Below, piece after piece: positions 32,674 through 44,310 of a stretch of DNA of 64,000 nt. The translations under genes were made by a program, and so were the position numbers. Within the stretch, counting starts at the first letter, position 1, and every line of letters begins with the position of its first letter. Under the pieces are notes generated by a model. It was not told the DNA's origin and made no database searches. It was given only the letters and a program-made list of their open reading frames with translations. This DNA is from Terfezia claveryi (taxonomy: Eukaryota; Ascomycota; Pezizomycetes; Pezizales; Pezizaceae), in NCBI GenBank assembly GCA_015179025.1, contig WHUX01000012.1, forward strand, positions 372,001 through 436,000, in the 5' to 3' direction.

Positions 32674-34516
32674 ATGACTTTCGGGGGTGCCAACCGGACT
32701 GCTTTGGAGAACAACTTAACCCAGAACTATAGGGAAGATTCCGGGGCGAATGCAAGCAATAACATAACCCATTATACTCTAGCTGCAACAACTGGAGATG
32801 TATATTGTGGGAGTATCGCTGGGACGAATGCTGGAGAGGAGCTGAGTGCCGCTGGGCGGGCGGCGGCGGCGGCGGATAATGTACCTCTACGGAAGAGGAA
32901 GACCTGGTGGGATGGGGCGGAGAGTAATTGTTTTAGAACTGCTAAATGGTGATATTTTCAATAGAAGAGCTGGGGTTGAAGTCCTTTACTAACGTGAAAT
33001 CTAGGACAGCAGATGGGAGATACCTCATTACAAATAGTGAGGATAGTGGAGTAAGGGTATTTGGATTGTAACGTTGGTCTTGATTCGTCTTATGGGAGCT
33101 TCTTGCTGATAATTTCTATAGGCCGTCAGAGTGGTCAGAGCGCGATGAAGTCGACCCAAACTACATACCCAAATTGAAGCCTTACGCTGTCATCCATGAG
33201 CCGGAGAGTGTATACTCCATTGGCACTTGTCCATGGATTCTGGATGGTATATCTCTCCACTCGTCTTTCTCCCATGGCCAAAAATGCTCACCTCCCCCTT
33301 CCAGACCCCAACATGAACTGGTTTATCACTTGTGTCCGAGATAACCCTTTACATTTATACACCCTCACCGGCAAAGTTCTTTCCACTTTCGTTCTCCAAA
33401 ATTCCAGCACGGAGAAGTTCCTCTCCCCTCACTCCATCATCTTCTCCCGGAAAGAACCACATTTCATCTGCGGTACGGAATCCATGATTAGTGTCTTTGA
33501 CCTTAACCGGCGAGAACCCTTCATCAACCTGCGTACTATCCCGTCACGGAAACATACAAACTCCACGCAGACAATGAAAGGAATAATCAGCGCTATGGAT
33601 ATATCCCCTGACAGCGGGGTTCTTGCTGCCGGAACGCTCACTAGGTCAGTTGGTCTTTATGACCAGGAGGGGTTGGGGGAGATAGTATCAATATTTTCGG
33701 TTGCAGAGGAGGGCGAGCAGACATCCAATTCACTCAAGGGGGTTACAGATATAAGATGGAGCTCATGTGGGACGTATCTTTACGTAGCAGAGAGGAAAAG
33801 CGAGAAAATTACGGTCTGGGATGTGAGAAAGCTATTTGGGAAAGTTGCAACGTTAACTGGGAGAGATACATTTACGGTACAGAGAATGGGGATTGATGTA
33901 TTTCTTGGAGAGGCGTCAAGGGATGTGGTAGTTGCTGGGGGTTTGGATGGGAAACTAAAGATGTGGGATGTCCATAGTGATACGTGTCCTATGGTTCAAT
34001 GGGAGGCACATAATGGTGAGCACCTCGGAAAGCTCCATTTCTACTAGAGTGGGAGAGTACTTATGGGAGATAGATCCGGTGTCTGCGGTAGCAGTAAATC
34101 CTGCATGGCCGGGGTTGATAGCCTCATGTTCTGGACAAAGGAACCATTCAAGAAGATTTTCGAGTGAAGACGATGACGAGCCCTGGAATATAGACAATAC
34201 CCTCAAGTTCTGGACATATGCTGGCAAGATTTCGTCCCACCTTGACGCTGAACCCATGGACTTTGGACCATATCCTTTGTCGGATGAAGCGGTTCCTGAT
34301 ATTGACAGGGAAGGAACTCCCAAAATTGGTGATGTCACGATTCCAGCTCAGAATAATATCGCCGTTACCATGGAAACATTTCAAGTTGCCGATGGCACAG
34401 TAATCACCGAAAATCAGGGCCTCATTGTCGAAAATCCCGGGTATGTCACGACTGAAGCCTTAATTGAGTCTAATGTTCTGGAACAAGATATACAGCAAGT
34501 GCAAACAGAATATTGA
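32674..34516 (+). CDS. WD40 protein of the TCAB1/WRAP53-SWT21 family
   Basis: Five exons (32674-32948, 33005-33067, 33122-33246, 33305-34015, 34050-34516) give 546 aa; every junction keeps frame. After a variable N terminus the propeller starts at FRTAKWTADGRYLITNSEDS, continues through the family segment IHEPESVYSIGTCPWILDDP, then SPHSIIFSRKEPHFICGTES, GIISAMDISPDSGVLAAGT, DIRWSSCGTYLYVAERKS and GGLDGKLKMWDVHS, and ends with NPAWPGLIASCSGQR. The Y-x-x-CPW signature is typical of WDR79/TCAB1 (Cajal-body RNA binding, telomerase) and fungal Swt21 (splicing-linked). The C terminus is acidic and low-complexity. Which of the two functions applies in fungi is inference. Confidence 0.9.
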
Positions 34517-34965
34517 GGGGATAATTTGGGGAGCGTCTTTTTCATTGGCATTACCCGGAAGGAATATCACTAGCATAGTACGGTGATAATCAATACATAA
34601 GTTTTATATAAACTATTTTATGGACATGAGATATTTGAGGCCTGCCAGCGATCATCTTCGGGATCGTCAAATTTCAGATGTAATATTAATATTGTAAACA
34701 TTGAACGCCGTTTCCAGGTTTTGTGTTGTAATTGGGCAAGGCTACCCTTTGCTGCGGATCCAAGCCTCGAGACGCGTGATTTCTTGGGGGGGAAGTACCC
34801 CCGCTGCATAATATATTACGGTACATACTCTGTATGTAGGTACATATGATACGTAAGTACGGAGTAGGTACTCTGAATATGTTATGTAGCTGCCAAGATT
34901 TACAACTCGAATTAAAAATTACAATCGCCAAAGCTTCAGACAAGACCATCTACCAACCAACCAAC
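34517..34965. other. Intergenic region before RPF1
   Basis: 449 bp. AT-rich, with a cluster of TACGGAGTA/GTAC-type words near 34820-34880. It should hold the RPF1 promoter. Confidence 0.5.
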
Positions 34966-36287
34966 ATGCCGGCCCAAGAAAAAAGGACTTTCTCAATAAA
35001 GAACAAACTCGCCCGGCAGCGATTCAATGTCAAAATAAAAACCAGCAGCAGTGGTGAAAAACACAAATTCCGTGCACAGCGAAGGAAAGATGAAGAGAAG
35101 AATCCGGAGCTGAGGGTGGAGCGTTTGAAGAAGAATATTCCGGTTACCTTGGACAGGGCGAGGGTGTGGGATGAGCGGGTATCAGGGGCATATCAGGCAT
35201 TAAAGGAGCAGGAGTTGAGGAAGCGGAAGGTGGAGGAAGAGGATGTCGAGATGGAGGATGAGAGTGAGGTGGAGGACGAGGATGAAGAAATCGGTGACAT
35301 CGATGTTCGAAACAAGAAGAAAGCGAGAACGGGGTGGGGAAAGGGCAAAATAGAGGAGGAGGAGGAGGAGGTTGATTTAGAAGCACTAGCTGAGGCCGCC
35401 CACGAAGCAGCTATGCAAGCCCGTGCCGAAGCCGCAGAAGCAGCATTACTCTACCCGACTCTCCCAAATATATCAGCTTCTACAGCTTCCACATCAACTT
35501 CCACTATCTCTCCAGAACCAAAGCTTCTCATCACCACCTCCCGAAACTCACACATGCACTCCCCTGCCCACGAGCTTGCCACAATCTTCCCAAACAGCAT
35601 ATACATTCCCCGCGGTCGCCCACAAAACTGTGCTCGCAAAGGCGCAAAAACTAAGCCCAAGCAGTTTTCCATTCCCGAGATCTGCTCCTTCGCATCTGCC
35701 CCCCCGCTAGCGCGTCTGGAGAACCAACCACACCCTACACACATGTCGCAGTGATTAATGAGCACCGAAAGAAACCCTCCGGCCTCACAGTCATCGTCCT
35801 CCCCTTGGGACCAAGTTTCCATTTCAGTATGACGAACTACATACCATCAGATCGTCTCCACAACCACGGCCGCGCAACCTCCCATACTCCTGAGCTAATT
35901 CTAAACAACTTCCTAACTCCCCTAGGAAAACTCGCTGCTGGCCTCTTCCAGTCAATGTTCCCCTCAGTGCCTGAACTAGGTGGTAGGCAAGTCGTCACGC
36001 TACATAACCAGCGAGATTACATTTTCTTCCGACGGCATAGATATATGTTCCGCGAGAGACGGACAGGAGAGAAAGCGGTGGGTTATGGGCTTGATCATGG
36101 GCAGAATACGCTGAACCCTGTGAGTGAGGGAGTGGAGGAGAGGGATTTGGGTGTGAAGGTGGGATTACAGGAGTTGGGGCCGCAGTTTACGTTGAAGTTG
36201 AGGAAGGTGGAGAAGGGTGTTTGTGAGGGGGTGGAGTGGCAGTGGAAGGGGGAGATGGAGAAGGAGAGGAGGAAATTTCAGTTGTAG
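34966..36287 (+). CDS. RPF1: Ribosome production factor 1 (Brix domain), frame broken once
   Basis: Nucleolar 60S assembly factor needed for ITS2 processing. The N terminus has the basic IKNKLARQRFNVKIK segment, then NPELRVERLKKNIPVTLDRAR and an acidic stretch. The Brix domain runs from KLLITTSRNSHMHSPAHELA through FPNSIYIPRG, FSIPEICSFASA, THVAVINEHRKKPSGLTV, GRATSHTPELILNNF, VVTLHNQRDYIFFRRHRYMF and LQELGPQFTLKLRKVEKGV. The frame breaks at a seven-C run (35699-35705). One added C gives 1323 nt (440 aa) and places both halves of the Brix domain in frame. No splice pair can bridge the break without removing conserved residues. Single exon otherwise. Confidence 0.92.
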
Positions 36288-36905
36288 GGGTGGTGGACGG
36301 GTGGGGTATTGTGGTGTTGTGGTGTTGTGGTGTTGTGGTATTGTGGTATTGTGGTGTTGTGGTGTTGGGTATATGATGCTATTGCGTTGATGAGGCGTAA
36401 GTGGCGCCCAAATCCTCAATTGCAATTGCAGGGGCTACACCTGTGTACAGCCACATGTGTTGTATCAATTCTCCTTGTCCGCGCAATGTTGCTCTCTTTT
36501 CTTCTGCTCAATAATTTTATTTCTTTCGGGATCGGAATAAACAAAAAAACGTACATCCGCATATCCTGTTGTTTTATCACTCCTACAGACAAACAGCCTC
36601 GATGCAAATGGCTCTACATAACTTAGCTGTGCCTTCCCGACTTGCAGCCGGACTGGCTATTACGTACCGTGAACTGGCCCGTCCCCAGTTCGTGAGACTT
36701 ATAACGAGGATTAATGCTCGCCGTCAACCAGGGGGGGCTGCCCTCCCTTGCCCACGATCTTCGCTTCAGCAGGGTGGGGGTGGTCGGAGTGACCAGGTAG
36801 AACTTGCCCCACTAAATAAATATACGTGGGAGACGAAAACTTTCACCGCTCCCCCACACAAAAAAGTTACGGTACCCGCTGAACGCCGGCCAGCTAACAT
36901 ATAAG
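36288..36905. other. Intergenic region with 9-bp microsatellite
   Basis: 618 bp. It starts with the short repeat at 36304-36368; the rest is the upstream region of the alanine aminotransferase gene. No gene seen. Confidence 0.55.
36304..36368. repeat. 9-bp microsatellite (GTGTTGTGG-type)
   Basis: About seven tandem copies of GTGTTGTGG with GTATTGTGG variants, directly downstream of RPF1. Confidence 0.95.
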
Positions 36906-39064
36906 ATGCCGGGTGCCCGCTGGGCCTTGAGGTCCTCTTCTGGCGTTCAGTTGAGGAGGGCTTTATTCAACAATCATCACACCACGAATACATCGTCGCA
37001 AATTCAGTCTTTTTATACATCCCTCTCGTCTATCTCAACCGCGCCAGCTGCGATTACTACCTATACCCTAGCCTATTCCCCTCTATCTACGTCGTCGGGT
37101 CACCCCAAGTTGAAGCGGAAAATGCACCTTGCAGGTATGTTCGATTCGAAATTTGTTCGCTCTTTTGCATGTATCACATACACAATTCAATTCAATTCTT
37201 CCCTGTCGGCGGAGCCGTCAGTTGCGCAACTTGCTCTTGGGCTTCGGCGATGGGATGTTTCTGGTGGTTTCCGGCTGCTCCGATCATCTCCTCCAACAAT
37301 ACAACTTACTTTGAATGTGAGCACCCCCGCCGGCGGGGCAAGCTCACTCCGTCTGTCCCGGGATTCTCGACAGCGTTCGCGTCCCTCATTGGTCTTGTTT
37401 GACCATGTCACCACCCCCAAAACGAGCGATACATACTGTACCTACCTACTGTAGCTGCAGTCATTATCCATAAAAGCCCCGTTTCAGCCCCGCTAACTCC
37501 TTCACCCCTCCTCATAGAACAACTCTCCACCATGTCCACCACCACCTGCCCCCACGCCAAACCCCTCGAGCTCAAACACATCAACCCGAATGTCATCAAC
37601 GCACAATACGCTGTCCGCGGTGAACTCGCCGTGAAGGCTGAAGAGTATCGACAAGCCCTCCTCAATTCCAACAACCTCCCCTTCAACCAGGTCATCTCCG
37701 CAAACATTGGCAATCCCCAGCAACTCGGTCAGAAGCCAATAACCTTCTTCAGGCAGGTGTTGTCGATATTAGAGTACCCTGATATCCTCAAGGCCGAGTA
37801 TGCAAGCAAGATATATCCCCAGGATGTCATCGAGAGAGCGGAGAGGTTGTTGAAAGAGATTGGAAGTGTGGGAGCGTACAGTCACAGCCAGGGTGTGTTG
37901 GCAATTCGGAGGAGTATTGCCAAGTTCATTGAAGGTACCCACGCACCCACCTAATTCCTTATCGATTTATAAGTATGTCGCGTGGGGTATACTAACATCA
38001 CCCCAGAGCGAGACGGATACCCCGCGAACCCCAACAACCTCTTCTGTACAGTCGGTGCCTCTGCCGGTGTCTCCACAATCCTCACCACCCTCTGCGGCTG
38101 CAACACCACCGGAATCCTCATTCCAGTCCCCCAATACCCTTTATACACCGCAACCCTATCCCTCCTCAACGCCACCCCAGTCCCATACTACCTTAACGAA
38201 CAAAACTCATGGGCCACCGATATTGCGCAGCTACGGGAAGAAACCCAGAATGCAAAAGGCAAGGGCATTAATGTTAAATGCATTGTCGTCATCAATCCCG
38301 GTAACCCTACTGGTGCCTCCCTCAAAGAAGAGGATATTCGTGCAGTGATCGATCTCGCAAAGGAGGAGAATCTAGTCGTGATGGCGGACGAGGTTTACCA
38401 AACCAACGTCTTTGCCCCCAACAAGTTCCTCTCCTTCAAGAAAGTCCTCTCGCAAGCTATGGAGCAGAACCCTGGCCAAGGATACGACCACGTCCCATTA
38501 GTTTCTCTCCATTCGACTTCTAAAGGTGTGGTCGGCGAATGCGGTCACCGAGGAGGATACTTTGAGCTCGTGAACTTCCCGCTAGAAATCATTGCTCAAA
38601 TCTATAAACTTGTTTCTATCTCTCTCTGCCCACCCGTTATCGGGCAGGCGCTCGTGGAACTCATGGTCAACCCCCCCAAAAAGGGGTCTCCATCTTACCC
38701 ACTCTACACCGAGGAATACAATGCAATCTTCAAGACCCTGCAGTCCCGTGCTCAGGCGCTGTATGAGGTGTTCCAGAAGATGGAGGGAGTGAGCTGTGCA
38801 CCACCACAGGGAAGTATGTATTTATTCCCGACGATAACACTACCGGAAAAGTTGGTTGCGAGGGCGTTGAAGGAAGGAAAGAAGCCGGATGAGTGGTATT
38901 GTTTGAGGTTGTTGGATGCGACGGGTGTGTGTGTGGTGCCGGGAAGTGGGTTTGGGCAGAAGGAGGGTGAGTGGCATTTTAGAACGACGTTTTTGGCGGG
39001 TGGGGAGGATTGGTTGGATAGGATTGTGAGATTTCACAACGAGTTGTTTGATGAGTTTAAGTGA
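36906..39064 (+). CDS. ALT1: Alanine aminotransferase, mitochondrial
   Basis: PLP enzyme interconverting alanine + 2-oxoglutarate and pyruvate + glutamate. Exons 36906-37134, 37518-37934 and 38007-39064; introns GT-AG and in phase. Exon 1 encodes an Arg/Ser/Thr-rich presequence (ARWALRSSSGVQLRR). The body begins LELKHINPNVINAQYAVRG, then NIGNPQQLGQKPITFFRQV, AYSHSQGV, RDGYPANP, VINPGNPTGASL, ADEVYQTNVF and the PLP-lysine motif STSKGVVGECGHRGGY. The fold type and the N..IGNP and GECGHRGG signatures are those of alanine rather than aspartate transaminases. A second ATG at 37532 after the 383-bp first intron could start a cytosolic form. The gene is intact. Confidence 0.96.
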
Positions 39065-40498
39065 GAGATGATTGGGGAAGGGGGGGAAGGGGGGTTGGTG
39101 GGAAACCTTTCGTACATTGGAAGCATTTTTTGTGCATGTTCTGGTTTTGATTTGAAAATTAAATATCCAATGATTTTGCGGGAAATGTATTGGGGTTTTC
39201 CTCATGCGCTTAGCATTTGCCTAATGATTTTTTTGAGATATCAAACTTGGTTAGGTAACAAAATAGCGGTGGGATTTTTACTAGATACCGGAAATTGAGA
39301 GTATGGAGAACCAAGTTTCCTGAGCAAGAGAATCACTTTGGGGCGTTATTGCGCGGACTATATACAGGGGGGCAAAGTCCCGCCGTCATGCCTAATGCAC
39401 ATCATAGTTTAGCAGGAAATGTGTGATGGTGAATTTTTTTTTTCTTTGTTTTGTAGTTGGCCGAGTGGTTATATTGATTGGAGTTTTCTGGGTACGAGGT
39501 TGGCCTTTCACTCAGTAGGCAAGGAATTTCTTTTGATTATATTAATATCCGTTACCGGTACTCCGTAGGAAGGTATTCGGTATCCTACTGTACTTATAAT
39601 TACTGTAAATATGATGATGATGTATTTGGGGGTAGGTTATCACACAGCCAATTCTCAAGCATTGTGATATATTGATTGATTCAGATATATTCGTTAAGAA
39701 AGATAGCATTTTATTTATCCCTTGTCCTGGCATAAACCTCGTAGATGCAATACCTATGTCGCTAGGTACCGGTAGTGGCGTTACTGTACTCTGTATGTGC
39801 ATATGTATGCATATGCAGAGTTACTTAATGGACTTCAGCAACCTTCAATTGCAGTACAAGAACAGCCTCCCAAAAAGTCGACCTTCACATAGGAGCTACA
39901 TACGGTACATATCATGTACAATTCGCGATACAATGGTCATGATACATGTCGATCGGCATCTCTATTCTTGCTCCTGAAACGTTCCCCTGCGCTCATAAAT
40001 AAAAGGCAATGATCGTCCCACGCCGAAAACCTGGTTAATGTTGGACATCTATATTTAATAAAAAACCCGACCACTGTAGAAAGAATAACCGTCCGAATTA
40101 CACTACTCCAGTAACAATTGAAAGCGGGAAGCTTCGTGCGCCTGCAGTCTCAGGAGCTGGCTGATCGCCATCTCTGTAACAGCGATTGGGCCTTGAGCGG
40201 TTGACAGCCTGCAGATCGTTAACTTTTGGGCAGGTGGAATTATTGGTTCCACGTTGAGGGTATAAAAGATACAGGGCGGACGCTGGACAGCAGGAAGGAT
40301 GTAAGTGAGGCGGTTCAGTTCTACCCAGCCCATCGACCCTCTCTTCACATCTCTTGTTCGTGTACGGTCTCGGGTAGATCTTTTTTTTTTTTTTTTTTTG
40401 GTGTTTAAATACTCTTGATCTTCTTCTGCATCTTTTCCTATATCATCATCCACGATACCAAACACGAGAGCCTCTTCTTTTCAGTTCTTTAGCCCAAA
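39065..40498. other. Gene-free region before PIL1/LSP1
   Basis: 1.43 kb. No conserved ORF. It holds TACCGG/GTAC-rich words near 39550-39580 and 39765, and ends in a pyrimidine-rich promoter stretch with a 19-base T run at 40381-40399, about 100 bp before the PIL1 ATG. The T run likely belongs to the promoter or 5' leader. Confidence 0.5.
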
Positions 40499-41625
40499 AT
40501 GCCTTCAGTCAACCCACCCCCAGCATATACCCCCCGCACTACTCCAGCGCGACATAACACTGTATCCACTTCTGGCAGGAATCGCTCCTTGTCGCTACGA
40601 GGGTCAAAGAATAGATCAGTTTCCGCAAGCTCGACGGCAAGTTCGGGGAAGAGATCGTTTTTCCACAGCTTGAAGGGGGGATCAAATGTGACGCAATTGA
40701 GCAAGCGCTTGTACCGGCTGATCAAGAATGAGAACCAAGTGATCAACTCGTATGAGTGTGCGGGCCGGGAGAGGATACATGTCGCGACTCAGTTAAGTGA
40801 GTGGGGAGAGCAGTGTGGTAAGTTCTCTACAATTAAGCCGCCTATCTATATCGGATTGGTGGAATATAATCGCTAACATATATGAAACAAAAAGGCGACG
40901 ATTCCGTCTCCGACATCTCCGACAAGCTCGGCGTACTCCTCTCCGAGATTGGAAACCAAGAAATCCAACACGCGCAATCCCTCGAAGACTACCGTGCTAT
41001 TCTCAAAGCCATCCGCAACACAGAAGCTTCAGTCCAGCCCTCACGGGACCACAAAGCCCGCATCCAGGAGGAGATTGCAAAGCTGAAATACAAAGACCCA
41101 CAATCTTCCCGGATCGTGCAGCTGGAGCAGGAGCTTGTGCGTGCTGAGGCAGAAAATCTAGTTGCCGAGGCGCAACTCAGTAATATCACCAGGAGTAAAC
41201 TGAAGGAGGCATATGCGCTGCATTTTGCAGTAGTGATTGAGCGAGCGGAGAAACAGGCGCTTTTGGCAAATCATGGAAGGAGGTTGTTGAATTTGCTGGA
41301 TGACACGCCGGTTGTCCCTGGGGATAAGCCGGCGGTGTATGATAATGAGAAGGAGAAGCGGGCGAGGGAGATCCTGAAGGAGGCAGAGGATGGGATTAGG
41401 GAGTGGAGAGATGAATTGGAGGAGGTGCTCTCGAATGTAGTTCATCCCGCGTTCCTGGGTAAAGCGGGCTTACCGGTTCCAGTTCCGCCGACGTTGCAGC
41501 ATACCCCACCGCCAGAGGAGGAAATGGAGGTGCATCCGGCATTTAGGAATCAGAAGGGGAAGGGGAAGGCGGTGACCCCGCCGTATCCTGTGACTCAGGA
41601 TAGGAGGCAGATGGCAGTCATCTAG
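40499..41625 (+). CDS. PIL1: Eisosome core component of the Pil1/Lsp1 BAR family
   Basis: Pil1/Lsp1 assemble into eisosomes, membrane furrows under the plasma membrane. Exons 40499-40817 and 40895-41625 (349 aa). The N terminus is Ser/Arg-rich (RNRSLSLRGSKNRSVSAS, likely phosphorylated), followed by HSLKGGSNVTQLSKRLYRL, IKNENQVINSYE and the BAR-domain helices: GVLLSEIGNQEIQHAQSLED, YRAILKAIRNTEASVQPSRD, IQEEIAKLKYKDPQSSRIVQ, AENLVAEAQLSNITRSKLKE and LHFAVVIERAEKQALLANHG. The tail (PVPPTLQHTPPPEEEME) is disordered. The region to about residue 270 matches the family closely. Pil1 and Lsp1 cannot be told apart in filamentous fungi from sequence alone. Confidence 0.95.
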
Positions 41626-42636
41626 GCTCCCCTGCTATGATTCTTTGAACACACTCCTTGGAAAGACCTGAGGGCGATCAGTTGGAGATTTCGCATACAT
41701 ATTTCTTTTTTCAAATCTTTGCATCATGATGGTAACTGCCGTATTATCAGCTAGCTATTGGGTTTTACGAATTTCTTTTCTTTTGTTTATTTTGGGTCTT
41801 GGTGTTTGTGTCGTGGAACCTTTTTTTTTTCAGGGTTTTCGGGTTTGTGTTGCAATAAGGATTACTTATATGGGGGTAAAGGTTGTGCACATTCCAATCG
41901 TATGATTTTTGTTTAAATATGAGTAGACCTCTTATATAAAAACATTATCATATCTATAGAACAATTTTTGGTTCTGTGATCACCTCGTCGAATAGAATTA
42001 TGTACAGTAATGTAGGGAAGGGTGGGGGTACCTAGTTGAATATGTATAACCTGAGGAGTTTTCTATGTTGAGCCCAACCTTTTTGAGATTCCAGGGTAAC
42101 GCTAATTGTTTATTGTGTGGTATTATGACACCTACATACAATCCAAATCATAACTAAGGTTTCTTCCAAGATGGGGGAGGGGTGGCTCAAACCTCACAGA
42201 CTTGTAATTATATAACCCTCACCAGGCAATCTCCCATCTAACAAAACTCCCCATTCCCAGCTCTGGGCTTATATTGTAATTTACTTTACAGAATCAAAAA
42301 AAACAGTTCCATTTGGCGTAGTGTTACTCATAGTTTTCGAAATTTATTTAGTTTTTTTTATTTTTATTATTATTATTTTTTTATGGGATGTTACCCTGAG
42401 CTCCGCCACGCCCTATTCCCGCCGGGCCATTTCAATCAAGCTGGTACCTAACTAGGTAGCACTAGCACTATAGCTACAAGTTAAGTGTATCCCCAGCAGC
42501 GATTTGTCATGGGCCCTATGAAATCATTCATACATACATCACTACAAGTAATCATAGCCAAATATATTTATTTACACAAGTGCTAGTTAGTCTTGATGAA
42601 GCCAAACTCCTCTCAACTGTAGCCTTAGATGAAGGC
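41626..42636. other. AT-rich intergenic region
   Basis: About 1 kb with poly-T and TTATTATT stretches. The first part is the 3' UTR of PIL1. No gene seen. Confidence 0.5.
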
Positions 42637-43983
42637 TCAATGTTGCCAGTATCTCGCAAAGGGTTTCGAACTATCCCTTTTAGGATCTTCCATTGGTTTG
42701 GCACCGATAATTGAAGTCATGAACCCAGAAAGTTGTGTTCTTATGAATGCTTCGTTCTCCATGAGATTGAAGAGTGTTTCTTTCAAATCACCTTTACTGA
42801 CATTCCTATTCAATGCACGCTCCGCAACGGTTTGCCTAGGTGCGGAAGTGAATTGCATGGGTCTTGCAGGCGCTCTGACCGGGGATCTTGGAGCGGCTAG
42901 AAGGTCTTTTCCGGGGCTCGTGCTGGCACATACGTGGTTAGGCTAGCCGCAGGTCTTGCTGCTCGAGCGGCAGCCCTCCGTCGTTCTCTGTTCTTGCCTT
43001 ATGAGAGCTTTGGTTCATTGGCATATATGGGGATTCTGCGGTTGGTTGCCCCATGTTCGGTAGTGGACCAACAGGTTCAATTACTACCCCTGGATGAGCC
43101 TGCTCGTATGTGGTTCGCGTATTCTGCTGCCTCTTAATTCGCATTCTTAACTTTAGCTTCCACCCCTCAAATCCTTCCAGCGTCCGAGGGAAGGTACGCT
43201 TCGCAAAGCCGGCCAGCTTCCGACTCAATAAGTCTGAATCCTCGGCTGGGTCCATATACTCATCTACGGCATCCAGAAAGTCTGCCGCGAAGTATGGACC
43301 ATCATCTGGGGGTGGACTGTCCGGTACCAGAGGCACCAAATCCGGATCCCTATAGAGGATAACCTGTATCCGAATTGGTTCTGCTATAGCCTCCCACATC
43401 GCTTGCCGTGACTTCCGTGCCCTCTTCGCCACATCTTGCATCAACTGATTTGGTGCACTCCGGTGATGGTAGTGTATTTGCCCCGTGGGAGCCACTGCAG
43501 GATGGGGAAGCAGCAAATTCACAAAACTCCGCGAATTTCGTTCCGTCTCCATACGAATCTTCTTGACCAGGGTATTGTAGTATGGCAGTAAGGTCATTAG
43601 AAGAAATTCAAGCTTTTGCTTGGTCGCCAGTTTGACATAGTAGGATTTTCCAGGAGGTCAATCATTTGTATCTCGGTTCGTAGTCGAGGTAATATATCCG
43701 TGATAAGGTTTAAGCCCCTTATCGAATGACAAAAGAGCTGCCACCTTCGCGCACCAATAACATCAACAGTCTCGGTCTCGCAGTTTCTTTGCAGTGCTGG
43801 ATGCAGTTCGTTGAAACATATAAGGGTACCCTCGTGCCTGGCTTCTTGGTCAAGTACGGATGCCGGGGCTTCTTTGGCGTTGAGATTTGTCAACAGCTCG
43901 TGTTCGTCTCGGCGGTCCGACTGTCCTGCAAGTTTGGTTGTATTTTCTCTCTGATCGGATCGGTCTCGCTTCTTTGCAACCAA
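42637..43983 (-). pseudogene. Decayed LTR-retrotransposon gag
   Basis: Three minus-strand segments: 43597-43983, 42938-43597 and 42637-42858. They read as one protein interrupted by frameshifts, one near 43650 and one near 42930. Just upstream on the minus strand lies the primer-binding site and then an LTR, so this is where gag should be. I do not recognise the sequence and it is unlike the gag at 17.5-19.0 kb. It has basic and acidic patches but no clear zinc knuckle. No pol follows; the element is cut off near 42.6 kb. Confidence 0.7.
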
Positions 43984-44026
43984 AGACAGTCCTCAGATGT
44001 CTCAAGTGTTTCTGTAAGGTGAGTGC

Positions 44027-44310
44027 GGGCTCATAACCTGTACTAAGTTACGAGGTTATGAGGCGAGGAATCTTGGTAGAGAAAATAGAATTCGTGCTTG
44101 ATAGCACTCAGCGGAGCTATGAGCTATTGAGGTATCGCTATGACTTATTATTGCTATGTAGTGGGGTGTCTTGAACTGTGATATATAATCTTGGGATTGT
44201 TCAACACCTCGTTCTTTGTTGTCTTTGTTCTGCTTGACAAAGAACTTGTCTTCCTTTGTCTCTACTGTCGCTATTGTTGCTGATCTATCCTAAAAACTCC
44301 GGTCTGTATT
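44027..44310 (-). mobile_element. Primer-binding site and single LTR of the decayed element
   Basis: 44027-44038 reads GGGCTCATAACC, the same initiator tRNA-Met anticodon-arm match as in the copia element. The LTR begins at 44039; on the minus strand it ends in CA, as expected. The other LTR end is uncertain (about 44250-44310). It contains a 9-bp inverted repeat (44211-44219 with 44237-44245, GTTCTTTGT/ACAAAGAAC), and its first copy of CTCATAACC is mirrored by GGTTATGAG at 44054. No partner LTR exists in the window, so the element is truncated. Confidence 0.7.

Noticed and set aside
39455..39500. tRNA-like start (GCCGAGTGGTTA)
   Set aside because: Resembles a D-arm A box, but no acceptor pairing or B box follows.
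43595..43599. TAATG stop-start overlap between two gag segments, suggesting coupled reinitiation
   Set aside because: Reading upstream of the second start shows that frame is already open in a gag-like sequence; a frameshift in a decayed gene explains it better.
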